From: Serinus canaria
Lineage: Eukaryota > Chordata > Aves > Passeriformes > Fringillidae
Direction: 5' to 3'
DNA: 64,000 nt
NCBI RefSeq assembly: GCF_022539315.1
Contig: NC_066313.1
Coordinates: 32,463,059-32,527,058, forward strand
Positions 1 through 11,259 of this stretch are shown here, piece after piece; position 1 is the stretch's first letter, and each line of letters starts with the position of its first letter. Both the position numbers and the translations under genes were made by a program. The notes beneath the pieces were generated by a model. It made no database searches. It was not told the DNA's origin and was given only the letters and a program-made list of their open reading frames with translations.

Positions 1-780
1 TAACCCAGCACTGCTCACCTCTAAACCAAGTCACCAAGTCATCTGCATGCCTTTTGAACAGCTCTAAGAGTGGTGATTCCACCACTTCCCTGGGCAGCTT
101 GTTTCAAAGACTGTCCATCTTTTCAGTGAATAAATTTTTCCTACTATCCTGACTTAAACTCCCCAGGTGCATTTTTTGTCCATTCCCTCACATTTTGTCA
201 CTGCTGCTTGGGGGAAGAGATTGATTTCCAGCTGTCTACAACTTCCTTTCAGGCAGTTGAAGAGAACAAGATGGTTCTAGCTCAGCCTGTTTTTCTCCAA
301 ACTAAACACCCCTGACTTCCTCAGCTGTTCCTCATTGTGCTCCAGACCCTTCCCCAGCCCCGTTGCCCTTCTCTGGACATGCTCCAGCCCCTCAATGTCC
401 TTCTTGCAGTGAGGGGCCCAGAACTGAGCACAGGATTGGAGCTGTGGCATCACCAGTGCCAAGTACAGGGGGATGGTCACTGCCCTGCTCCTGCTGGCCA
501 CACCAGTGCTGATCCAGGCCAGGGTGCCATTGGCCTTCTTGGCCACCTGGGCACTGCTGGCTCATGTTCAGCTGCTGCTGACCAGCACCACCAGGGCCTT
601 TTCTGCTGGGCAGGATTCTGGCTGTTCAGCCCCAGCCTTTAGCACTGCCTGGCACGTTGTTGTGAGCCAAGTGCAGAACCCAGCACCAGGCCTTGTTGAA
701 TCTCATACAATTGGCCTCAGCCCATCAATCCAGCATGTCTGGATCCCTCTGCAGAGCCTTACCACCATCAATAGATAGGT
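1..780 (-). mobile_element. Truncated CR1 LINE, ORF2 C-terminus and 3' region
   Basis: On the minus strand this reads as the end of the CR1 reverse-transcriptase ORF2 and its 3' region. The frame between 546 and 277 contains [15 protein letters not shown], the conserved post-RT segment of CR1 ORF2, followed by a remnant of the (F)SLEK(R)RL motif. Farther 5' (about 780-550) the match continues with the stretch encoding the LDRWAEAN-type region, now frameshifted. The 3' part (about 180-1) holds the usual lead-in to the CR1 tail, but the terminal tail would lie beyond the left edge. The copy is 5'-truncated near 780, typical of CR1 target-primed insertion. Stops and indels make it non-functional. 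Identification is from memory of avian CR1; the subfamily was not determined. Confidence 0.9.
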
Positions 781-3700
781 AGAGCTGCTACTGACTTCCA
801 GGCAAAATGGAAATGAAAATAGGATTGGATCTGGGCACAGCCCAAGCTGTGCAGAGATATTACAACATCTCCTTGAATCTGCTATTATACCTAATGCCTT
901 TTTCCTTAATACCTTGGAAAAAAAAGTCTGTTTAACATAATAGACCATATGTTTTAGTGGCATTTTCATTGGTACTTTTAGATTGCAAGTCCTATTTTTC
1001 ATTTAGTACATACATACTGTATAATGTCATTTGCACTTAAAGGGCTCTGGGAACCTAAAAGTCTCTCTTTATCACATAAATGGCAATAAACAGCCATATT
1101 AGCAAATGTGTTCTGCAAAGATTTATTCCTGGAAAGTTCTGACTGTCTCCTGTGAAGTGCTTGGGGGTCTTCCCTTTGACCCTGTTGGTATCATTCATAT
1201 GCCACTCTAAATAGGCATGGGAATCCTGCCCTGGGACTGGGAAAGCTTATATATCAGGGAGGTTTTGCAAGGTGTTTCACAAAAAATGAATGTAAGAAAC
1301 TTCTTTGAATGCTGATTAAAATTACTCTTCCCTGTAGAGTACTCATTTCTTTGCTGCTTGAAACTTTTTTTTTTTCAGTTGTGAACTGATGCAAATTAGG
1401 ATTTGTTTGCTTTTTTTGTTTGTTCTGGGCTCTCTAAGGAAGCAGGGAATAGAACTTACCTGTAAAACAAATAATTGATAAGCTGTTACATGTCACAGGA
1501 AGAATGTGAATTATAAGTCTAAATGTACTCTGTTTTCAGGGTTTTGAAAAACAGTTTCAATTATCCATGCAAACAGAACTGAATTCTATCATCCCCTCCT
1601 GGGATTTGAGCCTTGCCAAAACACAAAGGTGCTCAGCCCTGGGAACCTCAGTATCCATCTCTCTGGGTCAGTGACCCTGCATGAATTTTTCTTGGTGGAC
1701 ATCTGCCTTTTTCTCATCAAGACTCATCATCTTACTGAAGTCACAGGAATAAATATTTGCTTGAAGGGTTTAGCATTAATTACGGATTCAGACATATCCT
1801 GTCAATCATTCTAACAGTACCTATTTATGTAATCCACAGTAGGGCCATCTCTCCTACCTTGGATGCTTCACTGGATTTCCTCAGCGTCTGAGCATCTCAG
1901 CATGTTAATTTGTTTTCACAAGATCCTTGTGAAGAAGTTGGGAAAGCTGTTATCCCCATTTTAAAAACAAGGGTGAGAAGCAGAGAAATGGAGAATATGA
2001 CTGCATTGTGTAGGGATCCACTGAGCATATCAGCTCTGGAACGAGTGCTGCACTGAGGGTAATTAACCCAGTTAACCCATAATAAAGCTAATAGTCCACG
2101 CATAATATCACATCTTTGTACTTTTCTGCGCCATGCAACTGGTCAGCTCTTGGAGCAACCTTGGGACCTTGTAACAGAACAGTGAACAACAGAACAGAAT
2201 ATTACTCCTCTGTGGAAAGAGAAAGGGAGATTTTAAAAATATTCACAATCACAGATATAACTTCAGAAGAGGGTTTTGCTACATCAGTTTGGTAGCCTGG
2301 GCCACCCCTTTGCTGGGTTGTTTTGTGAGCTAGGCTCTGGCTGAGGAGCAAGGGGACAGTGACAGTCTGCAGAAGCTGTCAGATCTGCAAGCTGCTCCAA
2401 TGTCACTGTCTTTGCTCAGAGATGAGTTTCAGGGCAGCTTCATTTAGAGGCTACACATTCTCTATTCCTCTGGATTGTGTATAATGTATGGTGGAAACAT
2501 CTAAAATGGCATGCTGTAGAATGAAGGAAAAAGCAAAACCACAGGAAAGTTGAAGCTTTTCCTCCCACAAGTATATATTATGTATATGTATTTTTATACA
2601 TACATTTCAGTATCTCCTTTTTCGTGCTCCTGAGTTTACCTCAGTTGTACTTATCTCTGCTGCATAAATAACTCTCTGTCCCTCTCTCCAGTTAATCTAA
2701 ACCTGCAAGTGTTCACTCCTGTTCTTTTATGCTGTGCCATCCTCCTCTCAGTCTGACTGCTGTGTTACTCCCTTCTCTGCCACCAGTGTCAGATTTTCTG
2801 AGAGAAGCCTGGGTCTTGAAATATTTTGGGAGTGGAAGGATGGGTAAGAGAGTGCTCTTCCATGTTTTGGTGCTCTCTTTACACCCACAAAACAGCTCTC
2901 ACATTTTCTTCTTCTCTGCCATGTCCTTATTTCTGAGGTACTTAGGGATATTCCTATTTAGATAAACATTTACTATTTTTAACCTGTTTATCCTTGCAGA
3001 ATAGGTAATCAGAAAAAGCCAGTCATAAGTGAAGAACTGTGATTTCTAACACTGGATAGCCACCTAAAAATATTTAAATCTCATGACTGTAGCAGAATGA
3101 CAATACTGCGTTAAAGGATGGGGGATAAACCTCAGGAGAGGGAACCCAGTCATCTTCTGTTACAGGGAACACAGTCATGTAAAACTTCACTTGAGAATTT
3201 GGAAATTATTCACTGTCAGACACTTCTAACTTTTGCTGTCATCCTAGGCTAGTCTCTGTTACTGGATGAATATGTCAGATAAAGAATTTAAAGATTGGTC
3301 TCACTAAAAAGCCAGGAGAAAAACTCACCTGAGAATTTATGGTCTGCCTGGTTTTGTTCTGCTACTGTAAAACTGAGTGTGCTGATCTGTTGCATCTCTG
3401 CACAGCGGAGCTTTGATTGTAAGCTCAGCCCAGGTCTGCCTGCTAAAAAGCAAATTTAGTCACATTTGGCATTAGCAGGCTCAGTCACTTTAAATGGTTC
3501 ATAAAGCTTAAAACTGGCCACAGGAGAGAGAACAAAAGTCCCAAAGGACCTCTGTACCATAGTAAAAGTCCATGGCTGATGCTTAGAGATAAGGTGTGGT
3601 AAGAGTACAGAGTAATATTTCCCTTGGAACATCTTTCCTGCTTCCAGCAATTAGAAGTTTAATGGCTTCTTGAGTTCGAGGTTACAGTTTCTGGTAGACC

Positions 3701-6700
3701 AAACTCCTTAAAATAAGAATTGTATGAGTGGAACAAAACTCTGCTATCATAGATGTAAATCTAGATTCGCACCAGTGGAACAGGGCAGGGTTTGGTTTCT
3801 CCCTCTCTCCCTTGATAGTAAAAGTGATTAAATCTTGGAAGTTTGGATCCTCTCCTGTACTTTTTTTAAAACAAAATAAAGAGCTGGTTTGATAATAAAA
3901 TCTTGGCATTTACTTTTATCAGTTCTTAAGTATAGTACAGAGGGTACTGCTTATCAGTTTTCTAGTGTAGCATATATTCTACTTTAAGAATATCTGCTCA
4001 GCTATGCATTTCTCCCCCTCACGATATGTACATGAAAGGTGCCTTTAGAGATTTAAGGGGGCGATTTGAATAATGATTTTTTTTTCAGCTGTCCTTCATT
4101 AAATTCAAATTGACACTAACTTTCTGCAACATCACTTTTATGGAAACTCAGCATGCACTAAAATAAAAAATGCCTTTGAGCAGATCTTTCAATTTTTCTT
4201 ATTTAGTTTCTGTTGCTTTTTGAGTATTATGTGTTGCATCGTAGCTGATACGAAATTTGGAAGACCTTGTAAAGTTATTCACAGTATTTCTCCTCCATTT
4301 AATGGTAGTTCTTTGGATAAGACCTTCTTTTGTTTCAGCAAAATCAGTGACAAAATTGATTTTGCAGTGAAAGTAGAGAGGTGTCCTCAGTTTATCACCT
4401 CTGAAAATGAAAAAAATTGAATTCATAGCATTCACAGTAGTAGTTTACCATTGGGTTCTTAGATGTGCTTAACTGCTGTTAAGCAGTAAAATCCAAGAAA
4501 ATGGAGATTATTGAATGGTCTGTCTACTAAACCAATCTTGACATCTTTATTCATACCTGTGTGATTACATTAGCACTTCCAAATGGTATTTTGGATGTGG
4601 GGGTTGACTTCTATTTTTTGGTTTTATTTTATTTAGTAGTGATAATCTACAGAATCAGGACAGCTTTGTTGGGGGTGGGGGTTATTTTGTGTTCTGGTCC
4701 ATAGGTAATTAACAGAATTGTCAGTTCATTTCTAAGTACTTCTTGCTGGTGAATTTAATAATAAAATTCAGAGAATCATTGTTGGTCTGAGGCAGAGTGG
4801 AATTGGGAAAAAGCATCCAGGAATTATTCCAGAGGAACGTCTGAGTTCGGGCTTCCTTCCAACAGACCCTAAGAAGAATGACCCTGTCTGTCCCTTGGCT
4901 TACAGCAAGCTAGATAGACAAATACTTGCTGCTTTCCTGGAGATCTCAAATGTCTTCGAGATCTATTAGTGTGTACAGTACATTCTGTGGTATGATTTCA
5001 AATTCCATATGTAATTTTCCAGGGTCAGCATTAAGTGCTTTTAATCTTGAAACCAAAAATGAAAGAAAAGTTACTGAAAAACATGTATTTTATTGTATTA
5101 AAAAGGACTTGATGCTTGAATTTTTTTTTTGTGGGGGGGGAAGGGAGACAAGACAGGAGGTGGGAAAAAAGCTCATTGTTTTGGGAGTTCCATTTTTGGG
5201 TGCAAACCCAAAATCTTGGTATAATAGCATACTTTATAATTGAATTTTAGAAAAAACAACTTCAGAAATCTATGCATCATAGATGCAGGTTGAAACTGTC
5301 AGTGTTCAAGGTGGTTTGAACTTTTTTGCTTTAAAGTAATATGACTTAAAAGCATAGAAAAGTAAATGCTAGTTGTTTTTTTAACAGTCAGTTATTCAGT
5401 TCTTACCACTGCAGTCTTTATATTTTTGTTCTTGACTTTTTCTGTTTATTCTTCACTGACTAAAGATACTGTCACTGTCACACCTGCATAAGCCTCAAGT
5501 TTATCTTGCTTTTTGTGCAGGAGCCAGAAGACCCCAACTGCCATGCAAAGGCTAAATAATAACAAAGAGCCACTTGTTCCCACCTCTATTCCCTACCCAG
5601 GACGAGCTCCCATGAAGCACCCTCTCAAAGTGCCAGTCTAGCAGACATGGATGCATCACAGGACTATGAAGTCCTGGTTCCACACAAGCAATTTAGTGAC
5701 TGAAATGCATCTTGGATAAAATTTAAATTTCCAAGTCCAAGTTTATGAAGCCCACATCCATTCCAATCCCTGCCTTCTCCCCTGCTTGTATATCTCTAAG
5801 GTTTCAGGCACCAGACTTGCCAGAAGTACATTTTCCATCCTTTTTGCTGAAGCTTCCTTCATTTCTACAGGTACATCTGGCCACATTTTGAAGGAAGGAT
5901 GGAGACTTCCTCTGTCTGAACCTTATTTGTTGTTGCTACTGGTTGTACTCTCCAGAGTGAAGCTTATGCTGAGCTCTGAAATTCCCTTCACAAGAATGCA
6001 GTTAAACTGAGAGCACTCCAGCTTCTATCCATCTTTTGAGGGAAAAAAATGAAGCAATCCTGCCTACCCAAATGGGAGTTCAGGCATGGGAGTAGGGCTG
6101 AGAGCTTTCTGCCATCTATTGTGATTTTTTCAGAAGCACAGATCAGGCAGGCATTTGCAGTAGAATACAGGGAATTTAAAAATATAACCATTTATCTCCT
6201 CTCTTACTTACATTTCCCCCTGCTTCTAGGCAACATGCTGCTTTTTCTGAATTTTGTCAATTGTAATTTTCATGAACTACATTGCAGAAATGAGTACCTA
6301 AGGCCTATATCAGGCAGCTCTGAGGATCACCATGCTTCATTGATCTGCAACCATTTCCATTGTGCTCTTCTCTAGGTGTGGCAGAGATGTTGATGACAGT
6401 ATGACAATGTTAGTGTCACCATCTAACAGGGACCAAACCACCCCTGATTGTAGAATGTAATATAATGGATGAAGTGGAATAAAAGGTTAAGCAGAGGTGA
6501 TGCTTATGGACTTAGGTTACTATCTTTTTCTGAGTGTATTTCCCAGGATTTCACTTCAGACACATTACCTTTGCAGATGGACATTCCTATGCTAGTTTGT
6601 GGAAGAAAAAGTCAAGAACTACAGTAGTTAAACTACATTGCTCAGTCAAATCAAGGCAGAAAGTTAGGAAAGGTAGGCAGTTTAAAATAATTTGGGAGGC

Positions 6701-9200
6701 TCAGCAAACTCTTAATGTGAAATTTAACTGAACTTTAGCTCAGTTACTTTCTAAGTATGGAAATATGCATTGGCAAAAATAGTCAATTTTATACTGACTG
6801 ATCATCTTCATTTGACAGGTTGGCTGTGAGAAAAGATTTAGGTGTCAGTGTGAGTAGCTCATGAATTAGATTTCAATTCCTTATAAAATAATTGAGGAAA
6901 TACCCGGGGATGAAATCAGTAAAGTCTAGAGGGTAATAGAAGTTTGAGTAAACAAACAGCATGATTTTTATAGAGAACAAATCATACAAGACACACTTAA
7001 TTGCTTGTTTTGATAGAATTGCTAAATTATTAGCTGCTGCTTGTACTTTTTTGAGATAGACTTTCAAAAGCATCAAGAGTAGTTAGGTACCCAACTCCTG
7101 CTGGTTTAAAGGATTTGCTACATTATCTCTGGAAGTTTTAAAGAAAAGTTCATGATAATTGGCTTGGAGTTTAGTCTTGCTGCATGACTTTTTAGACCCC
7201 TGGGAGTGACTGTGCCCAGATGTATATATATGAGTTATGTAAGGATGATGGCACTGTTTCCAGCACCAGTATTATATGCAGACTTGCTCTATATTTTCAT
7301 TAATGACTGAGAAGTTTGGCTCAGAGCAGCATGCCAAGGAAATGTAAAGGCCAAAAATTTTAGAAGCTGTAAGCATTAATATGATAATATAGTCCTGTAG
7401 AAGAAAACTCCCATCTGAAATCTCATCAATTCCCCTGAAAAAACAAAACTTAAGGGGAACTTTTCATGGGAATAACACATCTTAAATAGTTTCGGTGGTA
7501 AATTCCACATACCACCTGAAGAAGAGAGATTGGGCAGCTCTTGACAAACAGTGGTGCTCTGAAAATATTCCATTATGCTGAGTAGTCTTCTGAATTCTTT
7601 CAAATCATCTAGTTTCTCTGTGGACCAAATCAAATTTAGAGGTCACTAATGCAGGTAGAGCAAAGGCAGACTGTAGTAGCATTCTCATCTAATAACACAT
7701 CCCCCCTAAAACAGATTTTTTGTACTGGGAGATTGAAGAAAAGCCGGTAATTTGGACAAATAAATGCAAATCTGTTACATCACCTCACCTGTCTGAACTC
7801 CTTGGAACTAAATATGGACACTTTTTCTGCCACTCTATAATTGGAAGCTCTCCAAAGGTGGCATATATTGTATCTGTTCTACTGAAAAAAAGTTGAATCA
7901 TAGTATATATTTTTACTAACAATCTAGAAGGAAGAGAGATAGTGCAGCTAAAGGAAATGGTAGGAAGCAAATTTGGCTGAAGTGATATCTGATTCAAAAC
8001 ACATGTCCTCAGACAGCCAGTGGTCAAGACTGGGAAAGAAATGAAAGGAAAAGAGAAAGGGAGGGATACTCCATGGGGAGAAGGAAATGTATTGAAGAGG
8101 GACATAGGGATGAACTGGGACCAATCAATCAGATATACTCACAGTGGCAACATAGGGAATGAGGTGGAGAACATAGGAAGCCCTTGAATGATGAGGGTAG
8201 GAGGCAAATCTCTATTGAACAATTGACTAGTGAAAAAGCTTCTGTGGAAGTGCATCAAGAACTGAGTTTTACTGCTTGACAACCACCCAGGAGATAAGGG
8301 AAAAAAGAAGGAGATACTTGTAGAAACCAAAGCTGGCAGCTCTCTAGGAGCTAATTAAAAAAGAAAACACAACCCTCCTCACCACTACCACCCCCACCAA
8401 ATATTTAGGCTGTGTCTTTTATAGGATCCTACTTTTGGTAAAATTGAAATGGATTAAATAATGAACATAATGTAGTCAGTGTGAATTGAGATCAGGAGGA
8501 ACATGAGTAATACCACAAAGAAAATAAAGGAGCATGAAACACCTTTAAGACTGAACTTCAGGCATTGAGTTTGATGGCTTATTCTCCATGCATTTAGTCA
8601 AGTGAAAATTAAAGAACTGATGGAGGGGGAGTGAAAAATAAAATTTTATGTTAAATAAGTAAAAAACTAGTCTTCTCTATCAGTATGATCCTCTTAATTA
8701 GCTGAATTGTGAAGAGGATATTTATCAGCTGCCAATCATTGAGATAAAATAATGTAAATCTAAAGTCAAAGTCACCCAGAAAAATATCTATTAGCTTGAA
8801 AAGTGGCCTGAAAGGATAAATTATAAGTAAATATTTTCACCCTATGTTTAAACCTTTATTTTTTTATTCTTGTCAAACTTTGAAATCAATGGAGGATCTG
8901 TCCTTTTATCTCCTGAGAGCATAGTTTATTTAAAAGTCTTCTGTAAAGGATGGTTTTCATTTTTTTTTGAAATCCAAGCAAAATAACCAAGCTTGTCTTT
9001 GAGATTGTTGTCTCATTTGAATGGAAAGATTTGAAAAGTCTGTGAACAATATCTGTACTATGTTCAACCCAGCTTGATTTTTCCTTTTTTGCCGTATCTT
9101 TGTGATCTATCTGGTAATTTATTCATCTGTATAGTTTCTACAATTTTTTTCTGGAGCAGAACACAGATTATATACTCCCTAATTCCTTAGATCTGTCCAA
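781..9200. other. Unannotated AT-rich DNA, no gene seen
   Basis: No exon, RNA gene or mobile element could be recognised in this 8.4 kb. Open frames are all about 108 codons or less and resemble no family I know. Small low-complexity patches occur, for example short T runs near 1368 and a T-then-G run near 5119-5140. Very diverged repeats could be missed by eye. Confidence 0.5.
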
Positions 9201-9232
9201 AACCTTTTAAAAGGTTGATGCCATGGCATCAA
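9201..9232. other. Two overlapping perfect palindromes
   Basis: AACCTTTTAAAAGGTT (9201-9216) is a perfect 16-bp palindrome. It overlaps by two bases the perfect 18-bp palindrome TTGATGCCATGGCATCAA (9215-9232). Both equal their own reverse complement and neither extends further. Function is unknown. Such sites can form small cruciforms or be bound by dimeric proteins, but nothing around them shows either. Confidence 0.9.
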
Positions 9233-9653
9233 TTTGCCCATTTGCAGTCCCTTACCACTAAGGATCTGTTAAGCGATGGGTTGATCCTTGATGATTAATA
9301 TTTTACTGCATCATATACGTTCCTTCTGAAATTTTGACCTGTGTGACCTGCTACTATGCATTTTATATTTACTAATAGCACTTCAGTTTAGGATAGTTCT
9401 TCTTAATTTGTAAAGAAATATGCAACACGTAGTGAAGAGTTTGGAAAAACCATTAATCCTTATCACAGGCAATCATTATTAAACACTCAAAAGATTTGTT
9501 GGGGATTTTTGGTAATAATGAAAGGTGGAATAGTTTTCAATTTTCTTACTGAACAAAGGCCAATATGTAAAAACAAAACCCAGGAAAAAACCCCAAAACC
9601 CAACAACAGCAGAAAGAGCAGGCACAAAAGTGAAGACAGAATAATCATTGGGG
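9233..9653. other. Unannotated spacer before microsatellite
   Basis: Unique-looking AT-rich DNA. The last 80 bases include an A/C-rich stretch (about 9570-9610) leading into the hexamer repeat. No gene or mobile element recognised. Confidence 0.5.
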
Positions 9654-9770
9654 CATATATCTCTATATATCTATATCTATATCTATATCTATATCTATAT
9701 CTATATCTATACATATATCTATATATCTATATCTATATCATCTATATCTATCTGTATCTATCTATACACA
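9654..9770. repeat. (CTATAT)n microsatellite
   Basis: About 117 bp of the hexamer CTATAT/TATATC, clean between roughly 9670 and 9710 and interrupted afterwards by ATATCATC, CTATCTG and CTATCTATAC variants. The Tyr/Ile-rich open frames across it on both strands are products of the repeat and not genes. Likely length-variable between individuals. Confidence 0.95.
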
Positions 9771-10279
9771 GAAGTAGTGAACAGCCACCACATGGAATTA
9801 GAGGCTGTGGAAGACCAAAGAAGAGAGTGTAAAGTTATGTCAGGAAATAGATTTGTAATATACATGCTTATGTTGTTTTGCTGTGAATGTGCATGTTCAG
9901 CCTACCAGGATTGAACATATCCATATCCCAAGAATGATGAAAGCAGAATTAAGTGGCAGTGTTGCTTTTTAGTGAGTGCTCTGCTATGATTGAAAACTTT
10001 GATTTTTCTATTCCTTTCAAGGATTTTACCTTTTATTGAAAAACATTTTGAAGCATGAGAGCTACAGACACAATTTGCACATCCAGACATTCACTGAGTT
10101 ACTTTTACACTCTTGGGATCCTGAAAAACCCTTTACCTCTTTGCTCTGATGTATACAAATTTTGTCCACCCTGTAAGACAGCATAATTTTCTTTTTTCTT
10201 TTTCATATGCTGAGTGCTTGATGCAAAATGCACATGTGTGTTATGCCAAAATATGTTGAAGTTATAGCATCATTCTTGA
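9771..10279. other. Unannotated spacer, no gene seen
   Basis: Unique-looking sequence between the microsatellite and a CR1 tail. Nothing recognised. Confidence 0.5.
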
Positions 10280-10535
10280 AATCACAGAATCACTGGTTTG
10301 TTAGTGTTGAAAGGGATGGCTGGACATCATCCAGTCCAATCCTCCTGCCAAGGCAGGGTCACCTAGAGCAGGTGACACAGGAACGGGGCTAGAGGAGGGG
10401 ATGAATGTCTCAAGGAGACTCCGCAATCTCCCTGGGCACCTTTACCAGTGCTCTGCCACCCTCAGTGTAAGGAAGTTCTTTCTTGTGTTGAAGTGGAACT
10501 TCTTGTGTTTTAGTTTATGGTTATCAGCCTCTTTG
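10280..10535 (-). mobile_element. CR1 LINE 3' end, truncated
   Basis: On the plus strand it starts with the reverse complement of the CR1 tail (ATCACAGAATCACTGG) and then TCATCCAGTCCAATCCTCC, GCAGGGTCACCTAGAGCAGGT and GGAGACTCCGCAATCTCC. These are hallmarks of the avian CR1 3' end inserted in minus orientation. The match continues through the AAGGAAGTTCTTTC and GTGGAACTTC stretch encoding the very end of ORF2, then fades near 10535. It is 5'-truncated and carries no intact coding sequence. The variant with GGTCACCTAGAGCAGG differs from the type at 37405, so at least two CR1 subfamilies are present. Confidence 0.9.
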
Positions 10536-11126
10536 AAACAGTTACTTCTACAAAGAGGGTTAAAATCAATGCATAAAGCCTGTTTCTGCCTGTAGGTATG
10601 GAGAAAGGGTCTTGGCAGAGCAGGTTTTATAACACATGGTTTTCTGGCTGCCAGCCTAGTGCTCTTACACAAATTTGTGTTTTGTTGGGAGGAGAGGCTC
10701 ATTTTTCTCAGATGTTTTGTCAGTCATTAGTTTGAAGCCCTCCCTAAACACATGGAGCTGTGGTACCACTTATTGATCCTGTTGTTGCTATATGCAGACT
10801 TGGTCCAAGCCCTCTGGAAAGGCACCTCTCCAACTTCAGCTCTTGCATTCCTGCCTCTTATGTTTGTAGAGGTTATAGACCAACTTTTAATTGAAAAAGG
10901 AGTTTGTTTCTATTTATTTCAGTGGTCCTATGCCTTAAGTCAAGGAGATGTGAAGTCCACTGGTACCCTGCACTTAGGCTGACTAATGAGAAGGGAGCTG
11001 AGGAAACTCTGAACATCTCTGAACTGTTTCAAAGATGCTTTGCTTCACTGCAGGAGGAATTCACTGGATTCTTAAGGCAAAAAAACCTGTCGCAGTATGA
11101 AAGGAGAAAAGATAGCAAGATGACAG
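10536..11126. other. Unannotated DNA between two CR1 tails
   Basis: About 590 bp separating two CR1 3' ends of the same orientation. Two overlapping plus-strand open frames of 76 codons (10752-10982 and 10904-11134) match nothing I know and are likely chance. No repeat recognised. Confidence 0.5.
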
Positions 11127-11258
11127 AGTTATAGATTCCTTAAGGTTGGAAAAGGCCTCAAAAATCATTAAGTCTTTGACCAAATATCACCATGCCCAAA
11201 ACTGTATAGTGAAGTGCCATGTCTGATTTTTTTTTTTTAACACTTCAGGGATGAAAAA
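11127..11258 (-). mobile_element. Old CR1 LINE 3' tail fragment
   Basis: Plus-strand order: GGTTGGAAAAGGCCTC, AAAATCATTAAGTC, CACCATGCCC, a remnant of the usual ACTAAACCATGTCCC, GAAGTGCCATGTCTG, a T-run replacing the ACGTTTTTTG stretch, then AACACTTCAGGGATG. This is the reverse complement of a CR1 3' end of the subfamily also seen at 1-780. It is strongly diverged, so probably an older insertion. Boundaries are approximate. Confidence 0.7.
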
Positions 11259-11259
11259 A

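Noticed and set aside
9509..9914. Open frames rich in Tyr/Ile/Leu/Ser across the hexamer repeat on both strands
   Set aside because: They are translations of the (CTATAT)n microsatellite.
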